A stretch of DNA of 64,000 bases from Mycolicibacterium boenickei (GCF_010731295.1 NZ_AP022579.1:4898001-4962000), one strand, 5' to 3'. Shown: positions 10,645 through 21,721, numbered from the stretch's first letter. Notes: generated by a model from the letters alone, not told the origin. Made by a program: numbers and translations.

Positions 10645-13600
10645 ATGTCGTTTGATACTCGTGATGAGCAACTGGCGAGCCGTATCGCCGATCTGACCGC
10701 CACCGATCCACAGTTCGCCGCCGCGATTCCCAGCGACACCGTCACCGCCGCCGTCGACGCCCCCGGCCTGCTTCTGCCGGAAATCGTCCAGACCGTCCTT
10801 GAGGGCTACTCCGAGCGACCCGCGCTGGGCGAACGCGCCCTCGAGTTCGTCGCCGACCCGGCCACGGGACGCACGACCGCGCGCCTGCTCCCCCGGTTCG
10901 ACACCATCAGCTACGGCGAGCTCTGGCAACGGGTCCGTGCCCTCGCCGCAGCCCTGCACGCCTCCGGCGTCGTGACCGGCGACCGCGTCGCGATCCTTGG
11001 ATTCACCAGCGCCGACTACACCGTGATCGACACGGCACTCGGCCAGCTCGGTGCGGTGTCGGTCCCGCTGCAGACCAGCTCCTCGCCCGAGGCGCTGGCG
11101 CCGATCGTGACCGAGACCGAACCGCGGGTGATCGCCGCGAGTGTCGACCACCTCGCCGACGCCGTCGAGCTGGCGTTGACCGCCCACGCTCCGGCCCGAG
11201 TGCTCGTCTTCGACCACCACCCCGAGATCGACGATCACCGCGACGCCGTGGCCTCTGCCGCCGAGCGACTGATCGGCTCCGCCGTCGTGGTCGAAACCTT
11301 GGCCGAACTGCTGGACCGCGGAGATGAACTGCCGACGCCGCCGGCCCCGGAGTCCGACGGCACCGATCCGCTCGCGTTGCTGATCTACACCTCGGGAAGC
11401 ACCGGCGCGCCCAAGGGCGCGATGTACCTGCAGAGCTCGGTCGCCAAGTTCTGGCGCCGCAACAGCAAGGCCTGGCTCGGACCGGTGAGTTCGGCGATCA
11501 ACCTGAGTTTCATGCCGATGAGCCACGTGATGGGTCGCGGCATCCTCTACGCCTCGCTCGCCGCAGGCGGCACCTGCTATTTCGCGGCTCGTAGCGATCT
11601 GTCGACACTCCTGGAGGACCTCGCGCTGACGCGGCCCACCGAGCTGAATTTCGTTCCGCGCGTGTGGGAGATGATTCACAGCGAGTACCAGAGCCGGGTC
11701 GATCAGCGCCTGGCCGAGGCAGGCCAGGACCGTGCGGCCATCGAGGCCGAGGTATTGGCCGAGGTGCGGGACAAGGTCCTCGGCGGACGCTTCGTCGCGG
11801 CGATGACCGGCTCGGCACCCATTTCACCCGAGCTCAAGACCTGGACTCAGGACATGCTGGGCATTCACCTGCTGGAGGGGTACGGCTCGACCGAGGCCGG
11901 CATGGCCCTGTTCGACGGTGTCGTCCAGCGTCCCCCGGTGCTCGACTACAAGCTCGTCGACGTCCCGGATCTGGGCTACTTCAGCACCGATCAGCCTCAC
12001 CCGCGCGGCGAGCTGCTGATCAAGACCGAGAACCTGTTCCCCGGCTACTACAAGCGTCCCGAGGTCACCGCGTCGGTGTTCGACGAGGACGGCTTCTACC
12101 GGACGGGCGACGTCGTCGCCGAGGTCGGGCCGGACCAGCTGCGCTACGTCGACCGGCGCAACAACGTGCTCAAGCTCGCCCAGGGCGAGTTCGTCACGCT
12201 GGCCAAGTTGGAGGCGGTGTTCGGCAACAGCCCACTGGTGCAACAGATCTACGTGTACGGCAACAGTGCACAGCCCTATCTGCTGGCCGTCGTGGTGCCC
12301 ACCGACGCAAGCGTTTCGAAAGAGGCGATCAGCGAATCCCTGCAAGAAGTCGCCCGCGAAGCCGACCTGCAGTCCTACGAGATCCCGCGCGACTTCATCG
12401 TGGAGACAACGCCTTTCAGCCTGGAGAACGGCCTGCTGACCGGCATCCGCAAGCTGGCGTGGCCGAAGCTGAAGGCGCATTACGGCGAGCGGCTGGAGCA
12501 GTTGTACGCCGATCTGGCCGAGACGCAGGCCGCTGAACTGCGAGCGCTGCGTACCGGGGCGGCCGACGCCCCGGTGCTGGAGACCGTGAGCCGGGCCGCC
12601 GGTGCGTTGCTCGGTGCCGCGGCATCCGACCTGGGACCCGATGCCCACTTCACCGATCTGGGTGGCGATTCGTTGTCGGCGTTGACGTTCGGCAATCTGC
12701 TCCGCGAGATCTTCGACGTGGATGTGCCGGTCGGCGTGATCGTCAGCCCGGCCACCGACCTGGCCGGCATCGCTGCGCACATCGAAACGCAGCGCAGCGG
12801 ATCCAAGCGTCCGACCTACGCGTCGGTGCACGGCAGGCACGCCGCTGAGGTCAGTGCCGCCGATCTCACCCTGGACAAGTTCCTCGACGCGGACACCCTG
12901 GCCGCAGCGCCGAACCTGCCCAAGGCCCCGTCCGAGGTGCGGACCGTGCTGCTGACCGGCGCCACCGGCTTCCTGGGCCGCTACCTGGCCCTGGAATGGC
13001 TCGAGCGCATGGATCTGGTCGACGGCAAGGTCATCGCCCTGGTCCGCGCCAAGTCCGACGAGGAGGCCCGCGCCCGGCTCGACGCCACCTTCGACACTGC
13101 TGGACCTAACAGCGACGGCGACGCGAAACTGCTTGCGCACTACCAGGATCTGGCCGCCGACCACCTGGAGGTGATCGCCGGCGACAAGGGCGAGGAGAAC
13201 CTCGGCCTGGATCGGCAGACCTGGCAGCGCCTGGCCGATGAGGTCGATCTGATCGTCGACCCGGCCGCCCTGGTCAACCACGTGCTGCCCTACAGCGAGC
13301 TGTTCGGGCCCAATGCCCTCGGCACCGCCGAGCTGATCAAGATCGCGCTCACCACGAAGATCAAGCCGTACACGTACGTGTCGACCATCGGCGTGGGCGA
13401 TCAGATCGAGCCGGGCAAGTTCGTCGAGAACGTCGACGTGCGCGAGATGAGCGCGGTCCGCAAGATCAACGACGGCTACGCCAACGGCTACGGCAACAGC
13501 AAGTGGGCCGGTGAGGTCCTGCTGCGCGAGGCCAACGACCTGTGCGGGCTGCCGGTCGCGGTGTTCCGTTGCGACATGATCCTGGCCGACACCACCTACT

Positions 13601-14148
13601 CCGGTCAGCTCAACCTGCCCGACATGTTCACCCGGATGATGTTCAGCCTCGTCGCCAGTGGTATCGCGCCGAAGTCCTTCTACGAGCTCGATGCCGACGG
13701 CAACCGGCAGCGTTCGCACTACGACGGGCTCCCGGTGGAGTTCATCGCCGAGGCCATCTCGACGCTGGGCGGTCAGTCCGTGGAGAGCTTCGAGACGTAC
13801 CACGTGATGAACCCCTACGACGACGGCCTCGGCATGGACGAATTCACCGACTGGCTGATCGAGGCCGGCTATGCGATCGAGCGTATCCCTGACTACGGGC
13901 AGTGGATCCAGCGCTTCGAGAGCACCCTGCGGGCCCTGCCGGACAAGCAGCGTCAGGCCTCGCTGCTGCCGCTGCTGCACAACTACCAGAAGCCCGAGCG
14001 GCCGATGCTGGGCGCCCTGGCCCCGACGGATCACTTCCGGGCCGCGGTGCAGGAAGCCAAGATCGGGCCCGACAAGGACATCCCCCACGTCAGCCCGGCG
14101 GTGATCGTCAAGTACATCACCAACCTGCAGCAGCTCGGCCTGCTCTGA
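10645..14148 (+). CDS. car: Carboxylic acid reductase (ATP/NADPH-dependent), copy 1
   Basis: Multidomain enzyme that reduces carboxylic acids to aldehydes through an acyl-AMP and a phosphopantetheine thioester. The 1,167 residues hold three parts. The adenylation domain (about 1-650) has [14 protein letters not shown]. The carrier domain has the attachment Ser676 in LGGDSLSAL and needs a phosphopantetheinyl transferase encoded elsewhere. The Rossmann-type reductase domain (from about 760) has [13 protein letters not shown] and the YGNSKWAGE catalytic segment. It corresponds to Rv2590 (annotated FadD9). The start is the ATG at 10645, behind AAAGAGGG; a TTG three bases earlier is unlikely. All domains look intact. 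It is paralogous to the next gene. Confidence 0.95.
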   Translation: MSFDTRDEQLASRIADLTATDPQFAAAIPSDTVTAAVDAPGLLLPEIVQTVLEGYSERPALGERALEFVADPATGRTTARLLPRFDTISYGELWQRVRALAAALHASGVVTGDRVAILGFTSADYTVIDTALGQLGAVSVPLQTSSSPEALAPIVTETEPRVIAASVDHLADAVELALTAHAPARVLVFDHHPEIDDHRDAVASAAERLIGSAVVVETLAELLDRGDELPTPPAPESDGTDPLALLIYTSGSTGAPKGAMYLQSSVAKFWRRNSKAWLGPVSSAINLSFMPMSHVMGRGILYASLAAGGTCYFAARSDLSTLLEDLALTRPTELNFVPRVWEMIHSEYQSRVDQRLAEAGQDRAAIEAEVLAEVRDKVLGGRFVAAMTGSAPISPELKTWTQDMLGIHLLEGYGSTEAGMALFDGVVQRPPVLDYKLVDVPDLGYFSTDQPHPRGELLIKTENLFPGYYKRPEVTASVFDEDGFYRTGDVVAEVGPDQLRYVDRRNNVLKLAQGEFVTLAKLEAVFGNSPLVQQIYVYGNSAQPYLLAVVVPTDASVSKEAISESLQEVAREADLQSYEIPRDFIVETTPFSLENGLLTGIRKLAWPKLKAHYGERLEQLYADLAETQAAELRALRTGAADAPVLETVSRAAGALLGAAASDLGPDAHFTDLGGDSLSALTFGNLLREIFDVDVPVGVIVSPATDLAGIAAHIETQRSGSKRPTYASVHGRHAAEVSAADLTLDKFLDADTLAAAPNLPKAPSEVRTVLLTGATGFLGRYLALEWLERMDLVDGKVIALVRAKSDEEARARLDATFDTAGPNSDGDAKLLAHYQDLAADHLEVIAGDKGEENLGLDRQTWQRLADEVDLIVDPAALVNHVLPYSELFGPNALGTAELIKIALTTKIKPYTYVSTIGVGDQIEPGKFVENVDVREMSAVRKINDGYANGYGNSKWAGEVLLREANDLCGLPVAVFRCDMILADTTYSGQLNLPDMFTRMMFSLVASGIAPKSFYELDADGNRQRSHYDGLPVEFIAEAISTLGGQSVESFETYHVMNPYDDGLGMDEFTDWLIEAGYAIERIPDYGQWIQRFESTLRALPDKQRQASLLPLLHNYQKPERPMLGALAPTDHFRAAVQEAKIGPDKDIPHVSPAVIVKYITNLQQLGLL

Positions 14149-14156
14149 GTTCCCCG

Positions 14157-14190
14157 CGCGCCCGTCCCACACCGCTGTGGGACGGGCGCG
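14157..14190 (+). terminator. Hairpin terminator after first car gene
   Basis: A perfect 15-bp stem (arms 14157-14171 and 14176-14190) with a CCGC loop begins nine bases after the car stop. There is no T tract, which is usual for mycobacterial terminators. Confidence 0.75.
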
Positions 14191-14233
14191 TGTCGGGCGT
14201 GACGCATCTCGCACCTTCGGCGCTGGCATCTCG

Positions 14234-14262
14234 AAATATAATTAGTTTTACTAACGTAGTAA
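14234..14262 (+). promoter_or_regulatory. Promoter/operator block shared by both car genes (copy 2)
   Basis: TTAGT-TTT-ACTAA (14243-14255) followed by CGTAGTA repeats the element upstream of copy 1, and the similarity extends over about 30 bases. TAACGT (14253-14258) fits a -10 hexamer. With the terminator just upstream, it suggests that each reductase gene has its own promoter, probably under the same control. Confidence 0.5.
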
Positions 14263-14319
14263 TCAGTAGGCGCGACAAACGTGCCGACCATATTTTTTTG
14301 ATTTGCTCAGGGGACCGAT

Positions 14320-17300
14320 ATGACCACCGAAACACGCGAGGACCGGCTCCAACGCCGCATCGCACATCTGTATGACACCGATTCACAGTTCGCCGACGCC
14401 CGCCCCAGCGACGCCGTCAACGCCGCCGTGGCCCAGCCCGAACTCCGGTTGCCCGCCGTCGTCAAAGGGATCTTCACCGGGTACGCGGACCGCCCCGCCC
14501 TCGGGCAGCGGGCCGTCGAACTCGTCACCGACGCTGCCGGCCGCACCTCGGCCCGGCTGCTCCCCCGATTCGACACCATCACCTACCGGCAGCTGGGAGA
14601 CCGCGTCCAGGCGGTGACCAACGCCTGGCACAACCACCCGGTGAAGCCAGGCGACCGTGTCGCCATCCTCGGGTTCACCAGCGTGGACTACACCACCATC
14701 GACACCGCCCTGATCGAGCTCGGCGCCGTGTCGGTGCCGCTGCAGACCAGCGCCCCGGTCACCACCCTGCGGCCCATCGTCGCCGAGACCGAACCGACCG
14801 TGATTGCCGCGAGCATCGACTTCCTCGACGACGCAGTCGAATTGGTGAAGTCCGGACCGGCACCCCACCGCCTCGTGGTGTTCGACTACCGGCCCCAGGT
14901 CGACGCGCAGCGTGAGACCTTCGAAGCCGCCAAGGCAGCCCTGGCAGGCACCGGCGTCGTCGTCGAACCGTTGGCCGACGTCCTCGACCGCGGACGCTCA
15001 CTGGCCGACGCCCCGCTCTACACCCCGGGTCAGCCCGACCCGCTGACCATGCTGATCTACACCTCCGGCAGCACCGGCACCCCGAAGGGCGCGATGTACC
15101 CGGAGAGCAAGGTCGCCAACATGTGGCAGCTGGCCTCGAAGGCCACCTGGGACGAGAACCAGGCCGTCCTGCCCGCGATCACCCTCAACTTCATGCCGAT
15201 GAGCCACGTCATGGGCCGCGGCATCCTGATCGGCACGCTCAGCTCGGGCGGTACCGCGTATTTCGCTGCGCGCAGCGACCTTTCGACGTTCCTCGAGGAC
15301 CTGGCGCTGGTGCGGCCCACTCAGCTGAGCTTCGTGCCGCGCATCTGGGACATGCTGTTCCAGGAGTACCAGAGCCGACTCGACCGTAGTGGCGCCCCCG
15401 AAGACGAGGTGCTCGCCGAGGTTCGCCAGGATCTGCTCGGCGGGCGGTTCGTCTCCGCGATGACCGGCTCCGCGCCGATCTCCGCCGAGATGAAGACCTG
15501 GGTGGAGCGCCTGCTCGACATGCACCTGCTGGAGGGTTACGGCTCGACCGAGGCCGGTTCGGTCTTCGTCGACGGCCAGATCCAGCGTCCGCCGGTGATC
15601 GACTACAAACTGGTCGACGTCCCGGATCTCGGCTACTTCCGCACCGATCAGCCCCACCCCCGCGGTGAGCTGCTGGTGAAGTCCGAGCAGATGTTCCCCG
15701 GGTACTACAAGCGCCCCGAGATCACCGCCGAGATGTTCGACGAGGACGGGTACTACCGCACCGGTGACATCGTCGCCGAACTCGGACCGGACCACGTCGA
15801 GTACCTCGACCGGCGCAACAACGTGCTGAAGCTCTCACAGGGCGAGTTCGTGACGGTCTCCAAGCTGGAGGCGGTCTTCGGAGACAGCCCGCTGGTGCGA
15901 CAGATCTTCATCTACGGCAACAGCGCCCGCTCCTATCTGCTCGCCGTCGTGGTGCCGACCGACCCGGCCGTCTCGAAGCAGGCGATCAGCGATTCCCTGC
16001 AGGACGCGGCGCGTGCCGCCGGCCTGCAGTCCTACGAGGTGCCTCGCGATTTCATCGTGGAGACAACGCCTTTCAGCCTGGAGAACGGTCTGCTGACCGG
16101 TATCCGCAAGCTGGCCCGCCCCAACCTGAAGAGCCACTACGGCGAGCGGTTGGAGCAGCTCTACACCGAGCTGGCCGAGGGCCAGGCCAACGAGCTCAGT
16201 GAACTGCGCCGCAGCGGTGCCGACGCCCCCGTGCTCGACACCGTGAGCCGGGCCGCCGGGGCCTTGCTGGGTGCCGCGGCATCCGATCTCGCGCCCGACG
16301 CCCACTTCACCGATCTGGGCGGGGATTCGTTGTCCGCGTTGACCTTCTCGAATCTGCTGCACGAGATCTTCGAGGTGGATGTGCCGGTGGGCGTGATCGT
16401 CAGCCCGGCCACCGACCTGGCCGGTATCGCCGGCTACATCGAAGGCCAGCGCCACGGGTCCAAGCGCCCGACCTACGCGTCGGTGCACGGCCGGGACGCG
16501 ACCGAGGTGCACGCCGCCGACCTGACGTTGGACAAGTTCCTCGACGCCGAAACCGTGGCCGCAGCGCCGAACCTGCCCAAGGCTCCGGCCGAGGTCCGCA
16601 CTGTGCTGCTGACCGGCGCCACGGGCTTCCTGGGCCGCTACCTGGCCCTGGAATGGCTCGAGCGCATGGACCTGGTGGACGGCAAGGTCATCGCCCTGGT
16701 CCGCGCCAAGAGCGACGCCGAGGCTCGCGCGCGCCTTGATGCCACCTTCGATGTGGGTGACGCGAAACTGCTTGCGCACTACCAGGAATTGGCTGCCGAC
16801 CACCTGGAGGTGATCGCCGGCGACAAGGGCGAGGCCGATCTGGGTCTCGACCACGACACCTGGCAGCGACTGGCCGATGACGTCGATCTGATCGTCGACC
16901 CGGCCGCCCTGGTCAACCACGTGCTGCCCTACAGCCAGATGTTCGACGCGAATGCCCTCGGCACCGCCGAGCTCATCCGCATCGCGCTCACCACCAAGAT
17001 CAAGCCGTTCATCTACGTCTCGACGATCGGTGTGGGCTGGGGCATCAAGCCCGGCGAGTTCGTCGAGGATGCCGACATCCGGGTGATCAGCCCGACCCGG
17101 CAGGTCGACGATTCCTACGCCAACGGCTACGGCAACAGCAAGTGGGCCGGTGAGGTCCTGTTGCGTGAGGCCAACGACCTGTGCGGGCTGCCGGTCGCGG
17201 TGTTCCGCTGCGACATGATCCTGGCCGACACCACGTACTCGGGCCAGCTCAACCTGCCCGACATGTTCACCCGGATGATGCTGAGCCTGGTGGCCACCGG

Positions 17301-17787
17301 CATCGCGCCCGGTTCGTTCTACGAACTCGACGCGGACGGCAACCGCCAGCGGGCCCACTACGACGGGCTCCCGGTGGAGTTCATCGCCGAGGCCATCTCG
17401 ACGCTGGGCGTGCATGTCACGGAAGGGTTCGAGACCTACCACGTGATGAACCCCTACGACGACGGCCTGGGCCTCGACGAGTTCACCGACTGGCTGATCG
17501 AAGCCGGTTACCCGGTGCACCGCATCGACGACTACGGCCAGTGGTTGCAGCGCTTCGAGACCGCGTTGCGCGCGCTGCCGGACAAGCAGCGTCAGGCCTC
17601 CCTGCTGCCACTGCTGCACAACTACCAGAAGCCGTCGCAGCCTCTGCTGGGAGCTGCCGCGCCGACCGACCGGTTCCGGGCGGCGGTGCAGGAAGCCAAG
17701 ATCGGGCCCGACAAGGACATCCCCCACGTCAGCCCGGCGGTGATCGTCAAGTACATCACCAACCTGCAGATGCTCGGGTTGCTGTAA
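14320..17787 (+). CDS. car: Carboxylic acid reductase (ATP/NADPH-dependent), copy 2
   Basis: Tandem paralogue of the preceding gene, 1,155 residues, with the same adenylation-carrier-reductase order. Seen: [14 protein letters not shown] in the adenylation domain, the carrier Ser670 in [22 protein letters not shown] opening the reductase domain, and YGNSKWAGE. The N-terminal 200 residues diverge most between copies. Much of the carrier and reductase domains is nearly identical, including an 87-base stretch without a difference at the 3' end. The two enzymes may therefore differ mainly in acid specificity, which is an inference. The start ATG at 14320 follows AGGGGAC. Confidence 0.95.
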   Translation: MTTETREDRLQRRIAHLYDTDSQFADARPSDAVNAAVAQPELRLPAVVKGIFTGYADRPALGQRAVELVTDAAGRTSARLLPRFDTITYRQLGDRVQAVTNAWHNHPVKPGDRVAILGFTSVDYTTIDTALIELGAVSVPLQTSAPVTTLRPIVAETEPTVIAASIDFLDDAVELVKSGPAPHRLVVFDYRPQVDAQRETFEAAKAALAGTGVVVEPLADVLDRGRSLADAPLYTPGQPDPLTMLIYTSGSTGTPKGAMYPESKVANMWQLASKATWDENQAVLPAITLNFMPMSHVMGRGILIGTLSSGGTAYFAARSDLSTFLEDLALVRPTQLSFVPRIWDMLFQEYQSRLDRSGAPEDEVLAEVRQDLLGGRFVSAMTGSAPISAEMKTWVERLLDMHLLEGYGSTEAGSVFVDGQIQRPPVIDYKLVDVPDLGYFRTDQPHPRGELLVKSEQMFPGYYKRPEITAEMFDEDGYYRTGDIVAELGPDHVEYLDRRNNVLKLSQGEFVTVSKLEAVFGDSPLVRQIFIYGNSARSYLLAVVVPTDPAVSKQAISDSLQDAARAAGLQSYEVPRDFIVETTPFSLENGLLTGIRKLARPNLKSHYGERLEQLYTELAEGQANELSELRRSGADAPVLDTVSRAAGALLGAAASDLAPDAHFTDLGGDSLSALTFSNLLHEIFEVDVPVGVIVSPATDLAGIAGYIEGQRHGSKRPTYASVHGRDATEVHAADLTLDKFLDAETVAAAPNLPKAPAEVRTVLLTGATGFLGRYLALEWLERMDLVDGKVIALVRAKSDAEARARLDATFDVGDAKLLAHYQELAADHLEVIAGDKGEADLGLDHDTWQRLADDVDLIVDPAALVNHVLPYSQMFDANALGTAELIRIALTTKIKPFIYVSTIGVGWGIKPGEFVEDADIRVISPTRQVDDSYANGYGNSKWAGEVLLREANDLCGLPVAVFRCDMILADTTYSGQLNLPDMFTRMMLSLVATGIAPGSFYELDADGNRQRAHYDGLPVEFIAEAISTLGVHVTEGFETYHVMNPYDDGLGLDEFTDWLIEAGYPVHRIDDYGQWLQRFETALRALPDKQRQASLLPLLHNYQKPSQPLLGAAAPTDRFRAAVQEAKIGPDKDIPHVSPAVIVKYITNLQMLGLL

Positions 17788-17820
17788 CAGACTTCCCCAC
17801 AAGGGAAGAATCCCCTGAGC

Positions 17821-17849
17821 GGCCGCGGTCCTTATCCAGGACCGCGGCC
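17821..17849 (+). terminator. Hairpin terminator after second car gene
   Basis: Perfect 11-bp stem (GGCCGCGGTCC at 17821-17831, GGACCGCGGCC at 17839-17849) with a seven-base loop, 33 bases after the stop codon. It lacks a T tract. Confidence 0.7.
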
Positions 17850-17859
17850 AATCAGTATG

Positions 17860-17865
17860 TAGCGT
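17860..17865 (+). promoter_or_regulatory. Putative -10 element of a leaderless transcript
   Basis: TAGCGT lies six bases before the ATG at 17872, and no ribosome site precedes that ATG. Confidence 0.35.
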
Positions 17866-17871
17866 GGCGGC

Positions 17872-18333
17872 ATGGGCAGCACCCGGGTCGCCGGCCACGT
17901 CAACGCGCCCCGCGCTGCGGTCTATCGGGCGCTCGTCGACGCCGAGGCTATCGCGGCGTGGCGGGTTCCGGCCGGAATGCGCAGCGAGGTCCACGAATTC
18001 GATGCCCGGGAGGGCGGAACGTTCCGCGTCTCGCTGCATTACGACTCACCGGACGCCGTCGGAAAGTCCAGCGCCCACACCGACACCTATCACGGCCGCT
18101 TCGTCGAGCTGGTGCCCGATGAGCGGGTCGTCGAGGTGCTGGAGTTCGAGAGCGACGATCCCGCCATGGCCGGCGAGATGACGATGACGACGACGTTGCG
18201 CGATGCGGAAACCGGCACCGAGGTCCTGATTCAGCACGACGGGATCCCTGACGCCGTCGATCCGGCGGACAACGAGACGGGCACCCGGATGGCCCTGGCT
18301 GCGCTGGCCGAGTGGGTGGAAAACCGCAGCTAG
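17872..18333 (+). CDS. SRPBCC (AHSA1-like) ligand-binding domain protein
   Basis: A 153-residue single-domain protein of the START/Bet v1-like SRPBCC superfamily. It shows the AHSA1 pattern: APRAAVYRALVDAEAIAAWRVP at the N-terminus, a central beta region with FDAREGGTFRVSL and YHGRFVELVPDERVVEVLEF, and a C-terminal helix ending LAALAEWVENRS. Such proteins bind hydrophobic ligands or act as small enzymes or co-chaperone-like factors. No specific function can be given. It is isolated between two direct repeats, and the downstream gene converges on it. Confidence 0.8.
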   Translation: MGSTRVAGHVNAPRAAVYRALVDAEAIAAWRVPAGMRSEVHEFDAREGGTFRVSLHYDSPDAVGKSSAHTDTYHGRFVELVPDERVVEVLEFESDDPAMAGEMTMTTTLRDAETGTEVLIQHDGIPDAVDPADNETGTRMALAALAEWVENRS

Positions 18334-18369
18334 TCGAACCCGCGGCCAATCAGTTTCCGCGAGCAGTCA

Positions 18370-18756
18370 TCAAATGGCGAGCCCGATCACGAGCAACACC
18401 ACCGCGATGAGCGGGAAGATGCCCTGGGTGATCGCCGCCCGCGCCTTGTCGGGCGAGCTGGTCAGCAGCACCACCGCGGCCGCCAGCATCGAACCGACAC
18501 CGGCGAACACGAGGGCGGCCCCGACCGCGTTGTGCCCCAGGCCGACCGCGACGATGCCGACCACCGTGACCATCGCGAGGAAGAGGTTGTAGAAGCCCTG
18601 GTTGAAGGCGAGCTCCTTGGTGGCCTGCGCCTCCTCCGCACTGGTGCCGAAGGTGGCGCGGGTGCGCGGTGAAGTCCAGGTCAGCGACTCCATCACAAAG
18701 ATGTAGACATGCAGGGCCGCAGCGAGCGCGGCGAACACCAGACCGGCGATGACCAT
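18370..18756 (-). CDS. DUF1304 four-helix membrane protein
   Basis: A 128-residue protein with four hydrophobic segments and the DUF1304 hallmarks: HVYIFVMESLTW in the first loop and ELAFNQGFYNLFLA in the second helix. Function is unknown. It lies five bases downstream of ruvB on the same strand, so it may be read from the ruvCAB transcript, but it has no obvious link to recombination. Confidence 0.82.
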   Translation of the reverse strand: MVIAGLVFAALAAALHVYIFVMESLTWTSPRTRATFGTSAEEAQATKELAFNQGFYNLFLAMVTVVGIVAVGLGHNAVGAALVFAGVGSMLAAAVVLLTSSPDKARAAITQGIFPLIAVVLLVIGLAI

Positions 18757-18761
18757 ACGGT

Positions 18762-19817
18762 CTATTCAAACAGCCCGGGCTGCCCCAGTCCGGTAACCGG
18801 CGGTTGCAGACCGAGGTGCGTCCACGCCAATGGCGTGGCCACCCGGCCCCTCGGCGTGCGGGCCACCATGCCGGCACGCACCAGGAAGGGCTCGCAGACC
18901 TCCTCGACCGTGGTCGCCTCTTCGCCTACCGCCACGGCCAGCGTCGACACCCCGACCGGGCCGCCCCCGAAGCTGCGGGTGAGCGCGGACAGCACTGCGC
19001 GGTCCAGGCGGTCGAGGCCGAGCTCGTCGACGTCGTAGACCTCCAGCGCGGCCTTGGCGATGTCGCGCGTGATCACGCCGTCGGCGCGGACCTCGGCGTA
19101 ATCCCGGACCCGGCGCAGCAGCCGGTTGGCGATGCGTGGCGTGCCTCGGGAACGCCGGGCGATCTCGGTGCCGGCCTCGCCGCCCAATTCGATACCCAGG
19201 ATGCCGGCCGACCGGGCCAGGACCCGCTCGAGCTCGACCGGTTCGTAGAAGTCCATGTGCGCGGTGAACCCGAACCGGTCGCGTAGCGGACCGGTCAGCG
19301 CTCCGGACCGGGTGGTCGCCCCCACCAGGGTGAAGGGCGCGACTTCGAGCGGGATCGACGTGGCGCCAGGGCCTTTGCCGACCACCACGTCGACGCGGAA
19401 GTCCTCCATGGCCAGATAGAGCATTTCCTCTGCCGGCCTGGCGATGCGGTGGATCTCGTCGATGAACAGCACGTCGTGCTCGACGAGGTTCGACAGCATG
19501 GCGGCCAGGTCGCCGGCCCGCTCCAGTGCGGGGCCGGAGGTGAGCCGCAACGAGGAGCCCAGTTCGGCCGCGATGATCATCGCCAGCGAGGTCTTCCCCA
19601 GCCCGGGCGGACCGGACAGCAGGATGTGATCGGGTGTGCCACCGCGGTTCTTGGCACCCTCGATGACCAGTTGCAGTTGCTCGCGCACCCGGGGCTGACC
19701 GATGAACTCCCCCAGCGAGCGCGGGCGCAGGCTGGCGTCGATATCGCCTTCACCGACAGTCAGTGCCGGTGAGACCTCCCGGTCGTCGGGCTCCTCGGCG
19801 TCGTCGAACCGACCCAT
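18762..19817 (-). CDS. ruvB: Holliday junction branch migration helicase RuvB
   Basis: Hexameric AAA+ motor that drives branch migration with RuvA. The 351 residues show Walker [10 protein letters not shown], Walker B FIDEIHR, sensor motif GATTRSGAL and the arginine finger region GPLRDRFG. The C-terminal winged helix contains [11 protein letters not shown]. Its start overlaps the ruvA stop by one base (TAATG). Confidence 0.97.
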   Translation of the reverse strand: MGRFDDAEEPDDREVSPALTVGEGDIDASLRPRSLGEFIGQPRVREQLQLVIEGAKNRGGTPDHILLSGPPGLGKTSLAMIIAAELGSSLRLTSGPALERAGDLAAMLSNLVEHDVLFIDEIHRIARPAEEMLYLAMEDFRVDVVVGKGPGATSIPLEVAPFTLVGATTRSGALTGPLRDRFGFTAHMDFYEPVELERVLARSAGILGIELGGEAGTEIARRSRGTPRIANRLLRRVRDYAEVRADGVITRDIAKAALEVYDVDELGLDRLDRAVLSALTRSFGGGPVGVSTLAVAVGEEATTVEEVCEPFLVRAGMVARTPRGRVATPLAWTHLGLQPPVTGLGQPGLFE

Positions 19818-20401
19818 TACTTCTTACCCAACATGGACAGTGCAGCCCGCAGCGCGGAAGCCGTGGTGGCCTCGGGATCGTTGGCCAGCACCTTGTCGGT
19901 GGCCTCCTCGGCCTGTTTGGCCGCAAAGCCAAGTCCGACAAGGGCTTCCACCACCGGTGCCCGCACCGCGTGACCCGTGAACCCGGAGGTCCCGGGGGTG
20001 ACCGGACCGATCTTGTCGCGCAGCTCCAGCACCATCCGCTCGGCACCGCGCTTGCCGATGCCGGGAACCCGGGTCAATGCCGTGACATCGCCGTCGGCCA
20101 GGGCCTGCCGCAGGGCCTGCGGGTCGTACACCGCCAGTGTCGCCAGCGCGATCTTGGGGCCGACGCCGGAGACGCCCAGCAGCGTGAGGAACAGGTCGCG
20201 GGCATCGCCGTCGCCGAACCCGTAGAGCGTCATCGAATCCTCGCGGACGATCATCGCGGTGATCAGCCGGGACTCGGCGCCACGGCGCAGGTTGGCCAGG
20301 GTCGACGGGGTCGCCATCACCTTGTAGCCGACGCCGGCGGCCTCGATCACCGCGTGGTCGAGGGCGATGTCGATGACCTCACCGCGCACCGAGGCGATCA
20401 T
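19817..20401 (-). CDS. ruvA: Holliday junction DNA-binding protein RuvA
   Basis: Tetrameric junction-binding protein that loads RuvB. The 194-residue protein has an N-terminal OB-fold and a helix-hairpin-helix pair ([13 protein letters not shown] and [19 protein letters not shown]). The C-terminal domain that contacts RuvB ends in ALSMLGKK. It overlaps ruvC by four bases (ATGA). Confidence 0.97.
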   Translation of the reverse strand: MIASVRGEVIDIALDHAVIEAAGVGYKVMATPSTLANLRRGAESRLITAMIVREDSMTLYGFGDGDARDLFLTLLGVSGVGPKIALATLAVYDPQALRQALADGDVTALTRVPGIGKRGAERMVLELRDKIGPVTPGTSGFTGHAVRAPVVEALVGLGFAAKQAEEATDKVLANDPEATTASALRAALSMLGKK

Positions 20402-20967
20402 GCCCGGCCCGCTTTCGCGGTGGCCTTCAGCCGGGCCTGATATTTGCGGCGCTGTTCGGCGGCCAGCGCCTCGGCGGCGGCCATCCGCGCGATCATCGGC
20501 GCCCGCCAGCAGTGGCAGATGGCCAGAGCCAGCGCATCGGCGGCGTCCGCCGGGGTCGGCTTGGCTTGCAGGGCAAGAATTCTGGTGATCATCTCGGTGA
20601 CCTGCGCCTTGTCGGCGCGACCGTTACCGGTGACCGCCGCCTTCACCTCCGACGGGGTGTGAAAATGCACCTCGATGTCGCGGCGGGCCGCGGCCAGCGC
20701 GATCACCCCACCGGCTTGAGCCGTGCCCATCACCGTCGACACGTTCTGCTGCGCAAAGACCCTCTCGATCGCGATCACGTCGGGCCGGTGGGTGTCCATC
20801 CAGTACTCGGCGACATCGCTGATCTCGAGCAGGCGCTTCTGCAGCGGCGCATCGGCCGGGGTGCGGACCACGTCCACATCCAGCGCGGTGACCTGCCGAC
20901 CGCGACCGCTCTCGACCACCGACAGGCCGCAGCGTGTCAGCCCGGGATCCACTCCCATCACCCGCAC
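20398..20967 (-). CDS. ruvC: Holliday junction endonuclease RuvC
   Basis: RNase H-fold resolvase. The 189-residue protein opens with [11 protein letters not shown], carrying the first catalytic Asp. It also has VIAIERVF with a catalytic Glu and the [12 protein letters not shown] segment with the last Asp pair. The GTG at 20967 matches the M. tuberculosis N-terminus and is preceded by AAGGGG. A LexA box lies 15 bases upstream, so the ruvC-ruvA-ruvB operon is expected to be damage-inducible. Confidence 0.97.
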   Translation of the reverse strand: MRVMGVDPGLTRCGLSVVESGRGRQVTALDVDVVRTPADAPLQKRLLEISDVAEYWMDTHRPDVIAIERVFAQQNVSTVMGTAQAGGVIALAAARRDIEVHFHTPSEVKAAVTGNGRADKAQVTEMITRILALQAKPTPADAADALALAICHCWRAPMIARMAAAEALAAEQRRKYQARLKATAKAGRA

Positions 20968-20981
20968 ACGAACCCCTTCGT

Positions 20982-20997
20982 CAGAACATCTGTTCGA
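20982..20997 (-). promoter_or_regulatory. LexA (SOS) box upstream of ruvC
   Basis: Read on the minus strand the site is TCGAACAGATGTTCTG. It contains the perfect GAAC-N4-GTTC core of the mycobacterial SOS box with TCGAAC on one side. It sits just upstream of the ruvC ribosome site. Confidence 0.85.
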
Positions 20998-21048
20998 GAG
21001 CCTAGCGTGAGCCGGCGACAGTCAGCCGCAGGGACACGCTCAGATCCG

Positions 21049-21054
21049 TAGGGT
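21049..21054 (+). promoter_or_regulatory. Putative -10 element of a leaderless transcript
   Basis: TAGGGT lies seven bases before the ATG at 21062 without an intervening ribosome site. Confidence 0.35.
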
Positions 21055-21061
21055 CGGAACC

Positions 21062-21721
21062 ATGCGCGTAGTGATAGCCGGCGGGCACGGCAAGATCGCC
21101 CTGATCCTTGAACAGTTGTTGTCCGCCCGCGGCGACGAGGTGGCCGGGCTCATCCGGAACCCGGCCCAGGCCGCCGATCTGCAGGCAGCCGGGGCGGAGG
21201 CCGTCGTGCTGGATCTGGAACAGGCGTCGGTGGACGAGGTCGCCGTCGCCCTGCGCGGCGCCGACGCCGTCGTGTTCGCCGCGGGCGCCGGGCCCGGCAG
21301 CGGGGCGGCGCGCAAACAGACCGTCGACCGGGATGCCGCGATTCTGCTGGCCGATGCGGCCGAGGCCGCGGGGGTGAGCCGGTACGTGATGGTCTCGGCC
21401 CTGGCCGCCGACGACCGGTCGCTGGACGCGAACTACGACGAGGTGTTCCTGGCCTACATGCGGGCCAAATCCGAGGCCGACGCCGATGTGCGGGCCCGGA
21501 CCGGGCTGCACACCACGATCGTGCGGCCCGGTGGCCTCACCGACGAGCCGGGCACCGGGACCGTGACGGTCGCCGAGTCGACCGGCCGCGGCACGATCCC
21601 CCGCGCCGACGTCGCCCGCGTGTTGCTCGCCGTCCTGCACGAGCCGGGGACCGCCGGGCGGACGTTCGAGGTGATCTCGGGTGAGACGCCTATCGACGCA
21701 GCGCTGCACCCGATGCGATGA
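21062..21721 (+). CDS. NAD(P)-binding atypical SDR family protein
   Basis: A 219-residue Rossmann protein of the atypical short-chain dehydrogenase (NAD(P)H-binding, NmrA-like) type. The nucleotide site is IAGGHGKIALIL at residues 5-16. VVFAAGAGPGSG marks the fourth strand, and VSRYVMVSALAADDRS replaces the usual Ser region. The classic YxxxK active site is not evident, although YMRAKSEAD is placed where it would be. It may be a reductase or a redox-sensing protein. Its 3' end overlaps the convergent membrane-protein gene by 32 bases. Confidence 0.78.
   Translation: MRVVIAGGHGKIALILEQLLSARGDEVAGLIRNPAQAADLQAAGAEAVVLDLEQASVDEVAVALRGADAVVFAAGAGPGSGAARKQTVDRDAAILLADAAEAAGVSRYVMVSALAADDRSLDANYDEVFLAYMRAKSEADADVRARTGLHTTIVRPGGLTDEPGTGTVTVAESTGRGTIPRADVARVLLAVLHEPGTAGRTFEVISGETPIDAALHPMR

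Larger units (their letters stand above)
17842..18354. repeat. 15-base direct repeats flanking the SRPBCC gene
   Basis: CCGCGGCCAATCAGT occurs at 17842-17856 and again at 18340-18354, bracketing the gene at 17872-18333. The first copy overlaps the right arm of the car terminator. In the second copy only part of the hairpin remains. Confidence 0.6.

Noticed and set aside
11824..14229. An 801-codon open frame on the minus strand through the first car gene, and a similar 734-codon frame at 15835-18039
   Set aside because: They are antisense shadows caused by GC-rich third codon positions; the encoded sequences are His/Gln/Val/Gly-rich with no known domains, while the plus strand encodes clear reductases.
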